Assembly (NCBI GenBank): GCA_005223375.1
Contig: RXOD01005298.1
Span: 1 to 14,865, forward strand
Length of the DNA: 14,865 nucleotides
Reading direction: 5' to 3'
Source of the DNA: Amoebophrya sp. AT5.2
Lineage: Eukaryota; Sar; Dinophyceae; Syndiniales; Amoebophryaceae
Position numbers and translations under genes: made by a program
The notes under the pieces: generated by a model
What the model was told of the DNA's origin: nothing
Seen by the model: the letters and a program-made list of their open reading frames with translations, nothing else
The model's database searches: none
Shown here: piece after piece, positions 8,993 to 14,865 of the stretch
Numbering within the stretch: the stretch's first letter is position 1
Layout: the number at the start of each line of letters is the position of its first letter

Positions 8993-9648
8993 CGTAGACG
9001 TACAAGTGAGGTTTACAAGTTGTGATGTTGAAGAATCACAGGCAAGGCCCTTTGGTGTTGCACTCTTTCGTTTTCCGCAGCTTTCGCTGCGCAACCTGTA
9101 GAAGGCTCCAGGCAACGAATCAAACACGAGCGCCGCGGGGAGCAAGAATAGCAGTGAGTATATCTCCGTCATTCTCATTGTATAGTACGAGACGGCAAAT
9201 AAGCAGGCCGCGTAATGCCGCGTATGCACGTCTTAAACATTAGCATGAGATGTGGAATGATGTTCATCTTAAGATAGTTTGTCCGGTCGGGAACTGGATC
9301 CGCATCGAGCCGTCACTTCGGCGCCCAGTCCTCGTGCGTTGTGCCTAGTTCCCGTCTTTCTCCCGGCCTGCACCGCCTTTCTCTTGTACTTTTCAAAGGC
9401 ATAATTCAGATTCAACCTCATGGACACGAGAACTCCGTTGGGCCACTTCTGTCTCTTGTGATCGTCGAGCCATGTGTTTCGTTCTCGGTGGTTTGCCTTT
9501 GGGCGCTTTCGGTCGTGTGCTGATCGCCCTTGGTTGACGTTGATTTGGTATCGCTAGTTCGCTGCATCGGTGATCCTGATCGGTCCACCTCGTGGAGGTC
9601 CACGTCAGAATTATACCCAAGTACAACTACAACCAAGGAAGGATCATC
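8993..9648. other. Intergenic region between permease and hydrolase
   Basis: 656 bp with only short unsupported frames on both strands. A 5-bp stem with a 3-nt loop (acctc-gtg-gaggt) lies at 9587-9599. The hydrolase frame is open upstream of its ATG to a GTG at 9592, but no in-frame ATG precedes 9649. I see no tRNA, repeat array or mobile element. Confidence 0.45.
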
Positions 9649-12600
9649 ATGAGCGCCGGCGCGGTTTTGAAGCTAGCGAAGTGGCGTTTCCTCGGACCCT
9701 GGCCGGTCGGGAAGAACGAGCTGGACGTCGATCCCACGTTCTCATTGGCGCCGGGGGGGATTTTCGATTTGGTACAGCTACGAGGATCGAAAAACGCGAA
9801 CGGAACGACATTCAACGCCGGCGACAACGATGACATGGCGGTTTGGTCGGAACTCGTCACGGGCGGACTCCTCGCCGAAAGTGGAAGAAGTAGTTCCGCG
9901 ACCTCTTACTCTGACGGTGACGCTATCGTGCCCAGCACCACGTCGGGAGGTGCAGGTGGAGGCAGAAAGAACACAAACGGCGTCCCCCTGCGCGTGACGC
10001 CCAAGCACGTGGAATGGGGCCAGCTCGTGCAACAGCTGTCCGCGATGGAGGTACTGGAGTGGCAGGGATGGGCTGTCGCGAAGCTGGGTCCGTTGAAGGC
10101 CGCCGCGGGCGATGTAGAGCCGTCCTCTTACGTTGTGGCCTGTAGTGGCGTCCGCGCATTCTACGTTTTGGAGACTTGGTCCGGTGAAACAAAATCGAGT
10201 GCCAGCTCTGAGGGTACGGACAGAAACGAGTTGTCTATGCTGGGCGGGGAACGAGAAAGTCCTCATTTGATGCCGCACATTTTCCCCGGTGATATGTTCC
10301 GCACGGGGCGAATCACTGGAGTATTCCGCCCCACATCTACATCACCTACGACGTCGTCCACGCATGCGCACATCCTCGTGCCACTTAAGGTAAAAGGGCA
10401 AATGGGGGAATTCAGCTGCCGCGCCGAGGTGCGACAGGAATCAAATTCAAAAGACGACGAGCTGAAAACCTCCAGCGTCCTCCCGAAGCTAGTCGACGTC
10501 GAGCTGAAATCGAATCTCGTGCCGGACGTGCTTTCCCTGGAGGTAGAGGACGAGGCATCGACTTCGGCTTTCGGAAGTAGAAGTAGAGGCAGCGCGGGCG
10601 CCGGCGCGCCGATGAAAAATACGAAGGAAGCCGCACTCCTGCATGCGCTGAGGCGGCTTGGAGGTGGGGACCGCCAGCAGGAAAGTGAAACTTCAGCTAC
10701 ACAAGAAGAGCTCCAAAGAGCCGCCAAAATGCTTGTGCTTGGCGAGTTCCTCGCGGTTGCGGTTACCAGTCAGGCAGACAGTTGGTTAGAGTTCTCGTTC
10801 GAATCGGAGCACGTGGATATCCTGACGATCGATGCCGACACTGACGTGGTGAGCCTGGAGAGAGAAGAAGAGAGCGATCTTCGCGTTACGGAGCAGTTAG
10901 CCGCAGGCCGAGACCCGGAGCAGATGAGCAGCGCGCGCATTGATCTTTTTTCCCGCGTGGTGGCTCCTGGGCAGGCGACAGCCCTACCCCTGAAGTTTCG
11001 TCTCAAGAACAAGGGGAGGCACCCGGCGATGAAATGCACGAAGAACTCGATCGACGTCCGGATTGACGTTCTGGCTCGGGAGCTGGGAAACGATCTGAAG
11101 CCGACACGACAAAGCGATGGCGCAGTGTTCGTGAAATCCGTTCGCGCGAATCTGCAGTGCCGCACGGCTTTTCAGTCGCTTCAGTTCACCTTCCTGGACC
11201 ACGATGGTACCGTGAACCGCGTTGCGGCGGTGATGCCGCTCCTCAAAACTAAAGTTAACGACCAGATGGACCGGGATTCCACCTCAGACTCGGTCGAGCA
11301 GAAAGATGTGCAAGTGCCGCGGCCCCTTCATCAGAAGTTTCCGATCGTGTTGTCGCTGCACGGCACCGGAGTCGATGCGCGCAACCATGCCGACAGTTAT
11401 AAGTTCAAGCCGCGCCCGAAAGAAGTGCGGAAACTGCTGCTCGACGAGATGAGCATGATGAGCAGCGCGGTGGAGGAGCTCGTGCTGAAACAGAGACTAG
11501 ATGGGCTGACCGACGATCAGGTTCCGTTTCTCTACGGAGTGGACAACGCGTGGGTGATTGCGCCGACTCGGCCAGGCGCACACAACTGGGAGTATACAGG
11601 ATTCCTCTCCGCGCTCGCCGGTGCCGCTGCGGTGCGCAAAACGGTACTGCAGATCGGACAAGAGTCGCACGCCGACCTGCAAGAGCTTCCTGTTCCCGAC
11701 ACGTCACGCATTTTGTACACGGGCCACAGCATGGGTGGCCACGGCGCCCTGGTTTTGGCGACGCGCGCACCGGAGCGGATGGTCGGCCTGGCCCCGCTGG
11801 GCACGTGGATCAAGAAAGAGGAGTACGGGGATAGCAACAGATTTTTCGTGCTGGACTTACAAAATGAATTCACGGAGCCCGATCTGAAGGCGATCCTGGA
11901 AAGCAGCATAGCGGAGAACAGCGTCGAGCCCTTATTGGACAATGTGCGGCAGAGTAGCGGTCTACATCAGCATCAGGACATCAACTCCATGATGTGGGCG
12001 GCGGACGAGAGTGGAGATGAAAACGTTCCTTCGGCGGAGCAGGGAATCAACATCTTGGCCGACCTCGATTGGCCGTCTGTCGCAAAGAAGCTGAAGCTGG
12101 AGCGGATGCAAGATGAGAGGTCTGCGCCTCCACCCACAGCTTCGTCCTGCCCAAGTAGAAGAAGAACCGCGGGGTGGAAGGGGAACCCGACCACCACGGC
12201 ACGGATGCCGACCCGGGTGAAGTTCCGCGTTGGCGCAAAGGACGGTGCGACACCACCATGGTACTCGAGAAGACTGGCGCGCAGCATAGCGTCCACTTCC
12301 GCGGGTTCCAAAATACCGATCGACTTCGAGGAGACGGCTGGCAAGGAGCACTGGTGGTGGGACACGACGAGACCCAACGACGGCGGTGTGGTCAACGACG
12401 GCCGAATGCGGAAATGGTACAGGCAGCTGTTTCAAAAGTCGTTACCTGGTGCGCCTGCCCTTGCAGAACCCAAGGGCCCGGCGGGTGGATCGGCTTCCGC
12501 GGAGGACGAAGGCCAAGATGAAAACTCGAAATGCGCTGTGACCGTTGACGCGGGGGCGAGGGCGGCGGACGTCACTGGGGACGAGAAATCGACCTTCAAC

Positions 12601-13989
12601 GTTGATGCGCCGCTTCGGAGGTGGTCAGGCTTCGCAATCACCGCTACGAATCCGACGAGCGTGATCGGTGGCACGCTGCAGCTGCTCGAACAAGATGTGC
12701 CATTCCGCAGATCCTCGATTGTAGTCGCAAGGCGTGAACTCGTCGTCGCGAAACAAGACGCAGTTTTCGGCATCTCCCGTGCGGTCCATGTCCTCCGTCT
12801 CCGCTACGTAATTCGTGCGGCAACGAATGTGCGAAGGTTTCGCGTCCGACTGCGACAAGAGGACGTGAGGAACGCCGCAGATGCCGGACTCCGACTCGAA
12901 GGACAGGTCTGCTTCGAACACGAGGACGGGAAACCCTTTCTGGACGAAAGGACGGCGACGTTGAGCGGCGATGATCTTGAACACACCGACTCCAGCAACG
13001 CCTCTTCTCCTTTCGAGATATGTCGACCTCACGCTGTTGCTGATTATTCCACGACGTCGCTGACGCAGAGCGATAGAGCAACCTCCGCAGCATTCGAGAG
13101 CAGTGCTAGCGAGGACGCGCCATCAACTACAATTAGGAACACTGCCAGATGGCATCTATGCAGCGATGATCGTGCTGCTCGTCCTCAAAAAAAAAGTGGC
13201 AGCCTTGGAACTGGACGAAGCAGCCGCGGTGTACCCGTAAAAAACACTTCCGCGTGGCAGTCCGGCCCGCTCCGTAACGTGTTTGCGCGTCCTTTTCTCA
13301 CCATCGTCCCCGCCGTTGGTGTGAAAGGCAGCGCACGCTCCCGGGAGGTCGAATCACGCTACGGCTACTTGTTGCAGAGCGCCTTGTACCTCTCCGCTCT
13401 GCATTTCGCTGCGGCAGACACGAGGTCACCAATTATCCCCGATTCGCACTTCGCGGGCACGACGATGATGGAAGCAGGGGGGTCGCCGACCTCGACGCTT
13501 CTCGCCTGGGCAAAGAAGATGAATCTTGTGCTCATAGGCGGCCCGAAGGAGAACAGGGCGACAGCACTCTTGTGGCAGAGCAGCGCGACGGCCAGACTCC
13601 GCCAACTCCTGTCGTTCCGCCCTGAAGACGGTTCCGTCGCCTTCCGGGGCAAAACATACTTGGCCGGAGCCGGCGTCGGCATCCTGCTTTGGGCGCCGCT
13701 CGAAGATGTCGAACACGAACGCAGCGCTGGTACCAACTCGCTCGATGTTCCAAAGCTACTTTTAATTTGCGGCACGGACCCTTCAGGACTGCGCGCGGCG
13801 GTCGAGCTCGGGCAGCCGACAATACCACCGATGATGCGCGCACCTTTCACGAACCAGATTCCGGACTTTCTCGTCGTCCACGCTCGCGAACTCAAAACCA
13901 AGGGGGCAGGAGGAATTCTGCAGGCAGGGTTCTGGGAAAGACCCGATGCCTTCGTACGGGAGGTAACAGTCGACGTGGCCGAGTATTGA
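9649..13989 (+). CDS. Large alpha/beta-hydrolase (S9/esterase-like family), 1446 aa, single exon
   Basis: This is a putative serine hydrolase (peptidase or esterase type) with the layout of long, poorly characterised microbial and protist proteins. The ATG at 9649 is chosen because family-like sequence (KWRFLGPWPVGKNELD-x-DP) follows at once and upstream in-frame codons lack ATG. The N-terminal roughly 560 residues are a beta-rich region with polar inserts. The hydrolase core starts near LSLHGTG (oxyanion loop, 571-574). The nucleophile is Ser694 in GHSMGG, the likely acid is Asp865 in GAKDGATPPW, and the likely base is His901 in KEHWWWD. The C-terminal part carries GPLRNVFARPF, NLVLIGGPKEN and LLLICGTDPSGL, typical of the same family. 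An insertion of about 86 polar residues (767-852) separates nucleophile and acid strands, and another lies at about 1108-1199. No clear signal peptide or membrane segment is seen, so location is uncertain. The substrate is unknown. Triad assignment is from motif position, not structure. Confidence 0.85.
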   Translation: MSAGAVLKLAKWRFLGPWPVGKNELDVDPTFSLAPGGIFDLVQLRGSKNANGTTFNAGDNDDMAVWSELVTGGLLAESGRSSSATSYSDGDAIVPSTTSGGAGGGRKNTNGVPLRVTPKHVEWGQLVQQLSAMEVLEWQGWAVAKLGPLKAAAGDVEPSSYVVACSGVRAFYVLETWSGETKSSASSEGTDRNELSMLGGERESPHLMPHIFPGDMFRTGRITGVFRPTSTSPTTSSTHAHILVPLKVKGQMGEFSCRAEVRQESNSKDDELKTSSVLPKLVDVELKSNLVPDVLSLEVEDEASTSAFGSRSRGSAGAGAPMKNTKEAALLHALRRLGGGDRQQESETSATQEELQRAAKMLVLGEFLAVAVTSQADSWLEFSFESEHVDILTIDADTDVVSLEREEESDLRVTEQLAAGRDPEQMSSARIDLFSRVVAPGQATALPLKFRLKNKGRHPAMKCTKNSIDVRIDVLARELGNDLKPTRQSDGAVFVKSVRANLQCRTAFQSLQFTFLDHDGTVNRVAAVMPLLKTKVNDQMDRDSTSDSVEQKDVQVPRPLHQKFPIVLSLHGTGVDARNHADSYKFKPRPKEVRKLLLDEMSMMSSAVEELVLKQRLDGLTDDQVPFLYGVDNAWVIAPTRPGAHNWEYTGFLSALAGAAAVRKTVLQIGQESHADLQELPVPDTSRILYTGHSMGGHGALVLATRAPERMVGLAPLGTWIKKEEYGDSNRFFVLDLQNEFTEPDLKAILESSIAENSVEPLLDNVRQSSGLHQHQDINSMMWAADESGDENVPSAEQGINILADLDWPSVAKKLKLERMQDERSAPPPTASSCPSRRRTAGWKGNPTTTARMPTRVKFRVGAKDGATPPWYSRRLARSIASTSAGSKIPIDFEETAGKEHWWWDTTRPNDGGVVNDGRMRKWYRQLFQKSLPGAPALAEPKGPAGGSASAEDEGQDENSKCAVTVDAGARAADVTGDEKSTFNVDAPLRRWSGFAITATNPTSVIGGTLQLLEQDVPFRRSSIVVARRELVVAKQDAVFGISRAVHVLRLRYVIRAATNVRRFRVRLRQEDVRNAADAGLRLEGQVCFEHEDGKPFLDERTATLSGDDLEHTDSSNASSPFEICRPHAVADYSTTSLTQSDRATSAAFESSASEDAPSTTIRNTARWHLCSDDRAARPQKKSGSLGTGRSSRGVPVKNTSAWQSGPLRNVFARPFLTIVPAVGVKGSARSREVESRYGYLLQSALYLSALHFAAADTRSPIIPDSHFAGTTMMEAGGSPTSTLLAWAKKMNLVLIGGPKENRATALLWQSSATARLRQLLSFRPEDGSVAFRGKTYLAGAGVGILLWAPLEDVEHERSAGTNSLDVPKLLLICGTDPSGLRAAVELGQPTIPPMMRAPFTNQIPDFLVVHARELKTKGAGGILQAGFWERPDAFVREVTVDVAEY

Positions 13990-14595
13990 TTATTCTTTTA
14001 AACTACAGGTACTAGTACTGCGTACTTCCTAAGCGAAGGGGAAGGAGGACTACCAATAATCTTGATGCTGCAGCCGTAGCCTGCCTACTTCTCTTTTCAG
14101 TACTAGAGAAGCATTGCTATTGCCACTGCCTCATCGCAGGAGCAGAACATTTTAATGCGCAAGCTTTGTAGTTCCTAAAAACGCCAACAAAAAGCAAAAC
14201 AAAGAAGAATCACAATCAATACATACATAGTAATCAAAAGAAGTGAAGCTGAACCTGAAGCAAGTAGAAGAAGACGCGTCTCAGATGCCTGTTGGGACAA
14301 CGGAACAGTGCGTCGAGACGAGGTGAGGGCGTTCAATGATTGGTGCCCGTGAGCGATGCGCTTCTAACGTGCGATATGATCATTAATTTCCGTGCGTATT
14401 CATGTGTTTCGAAAAAGCGCAAACGGAAGCGCAATTATCCATTAGCAAAAGCGATAGACAAGAAGAGGCCTGGCTTTAGTTTACCTTTTGCTTCTCGGCG
14501 CGTGTACTACCAGGCGCCGTGGATGTTTAACAACCTCGACTGCGCGAAGATGTTCGGGGAGGTCAGTCCGGATCGCGTCGACGTTCGGCCAGCCG
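13990..14595. other. Intergenic region, possible tiny 5' exon at 14523-14561
   Basis: About 600 bp follow the hydrolase stop. The first 400 are AT-richer, with a 10-nt palindrome gtactagtac at 14009-14018 and A-rich tracts near 14180-14250. An ATG at 14523 opens a short frame (MFNNLDCAKMFGE) that ends at a gtcagt donor-like site and could be spliced in phase 0 to the gene at 14596 by a 31-nt intron. Otherwise I see nothing. Confidence 0.4.
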
Positions 14596-14865
14596 ATGAA
14601 AAACCAGGAGGAAATCGAGGCTCTCCGCAAACGGCTTGCGGAGTTGCAGGGTGACGCTACGACCCATGAGGGGTCCGGGTCGAATCGGTCGCCAAACCCT
14701 TTCGATGGCGACGAAGAGATGGAGTCGAACCCGTACGAGGTAGGCCAATTTCCGGAGCCTGAAACTCGACACGAAGGCCGACGGCGTTTCGCGAGCAAAT
14801 GAAGGCGTCCCCAGGGGACGCGCGCGATCCAGAAGGTCGACGCAAGCATCCAGCAGATCACGGGC
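14596..14865 (+). CDS. Coiled-coil/NPF protein, possible syntaxin-like SNARE, 5' end only
   Basis: The ATG at 14596 (agccgatgaaaaac) opens a 48-codon exon: a short charged coil (EEIEALRKRLAELQ), then an acidic Ser-rich stretch with NPFDGDEE, where NPF is the known ligand of EH domains in membrane trafficking, then NPYE. A GT-AG intron of 75 nt (14740-14814) in phase 0 removes an in-frame TGA (14800-14802) and leads into AIQKVDASIQQITG, which runs off the window. That alternating Ile/Gln helix looks like the first helix of endosomal syntaxins (Qa-SNAREs), but only 17 residues of exon 2 are visible. Without splicing the product is 68 aa and ends at 14802. SCAMP-like or other trafficking proteins are alternatives. 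Confidence 0.45.
14740..14814 (+). other. Intron in terminal gene (GT-AG, 75 nt, phase 0)
   Basis: The donor is tacgag|gtaggc and the acceptor gcgtccccag|gggacg. Both cuts fall between codons, the intron holds an in-frame TGA, and the downstream codons give a helix of coiled-coil character to the window edge. Confidence 0.5.

Noticed and set aside
9472..9637. Hydrophobic mini-frame MCFVLGGLPLGAFGRVLIALG that could be spliced to the hydrolase as a signal peptide (gt at 9533, ag at 9636-9637, in frame)
   Set aside because: The donor gttgac is weak and the phase match has a one-in-three chance. The ATG at 9649 already gives a family-like N-terminus.
14060..14080. gccgtagcc at 14073 as a start of a dinoflagellate spliced leader
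   Set aside because: The following bases (tgccta) do not match the known leader core, and no donor follows at the right distance.
14670..14700. gggtcgaatc resembling a tRNA T-arm
   Set aside because: No matching acceptor, D or anticodon arms around it, and it lies inside the coding exon of the terminal gene.

Overview
The window looks like nuclear DNA of a protist. It has long GC-rich reading frames, short introns that are mostly GT-AG, 350-1240 bp gaps between genes, and proteins with polar low-complexity insertions and eukaryotic architectures (a formin-like tail, coiled coil, NPF motif). No Shine-Dalgarno-style operon, tRNA, rRNA, CRISPR array or recognisable transposon was seen. All five genes I can support lie on the + strand. 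One-way gene order plus one awkward intron boundary fits an alveolate of the dinoflagellate kind (for example a syndinian parasite), but this is inference; the species cannot be fixed from this sequence, and no spliced-leader gene was noticed.

Layout: (1) about 76-2232, the 3' part of a formin-like gene: the end of an FH2-like helical domain, a 254-nt GT-AG intron, then a long acidic, Ser-rich tail. (2) 2233-3470, no gene I can support. (3) 3471-4718, a three-exon coiled-coil protein of about 324 aa; its 59-nt second intron is bordered by a near-perfect 15-nt direct repeat. (4) 5069-8992, a two-exon APC-superfamily amino-acid permease of about 1186 aa with 12 predicted membrane segments, a long polar N-terminus, large loop insertions and a soluble C-terminal domain. 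(5) 9649-13989, a single-exon alpha/beta-hydrolase of 1446 aa with a readable Ser-Asp-His triad. (6) 14596 to the window end, the 5' end of a gene with a short coiled coil, an NPF motif and the start of a possible syntaxin-like (Qa-SNARE) helix after a 75-nt intron.

The genes do not form an obvious pathway. Formin (actin), coiled-coil, SNARE-like, permease and hydrolase suggest housekeeping cell biology and nutrient handling rather than one dedicated system. The most interesting material is gene structure. The permease intron is frame-correct with perfect family spacing only if a non-GT-AG boundary inside a TGT repeat is used. One intron appears to have arisen by local duplication. Several stop-free, frame-preserving insertions lie inside conserved domains, and at least one (7526-7816) could be a spliceable GT-AG intron.
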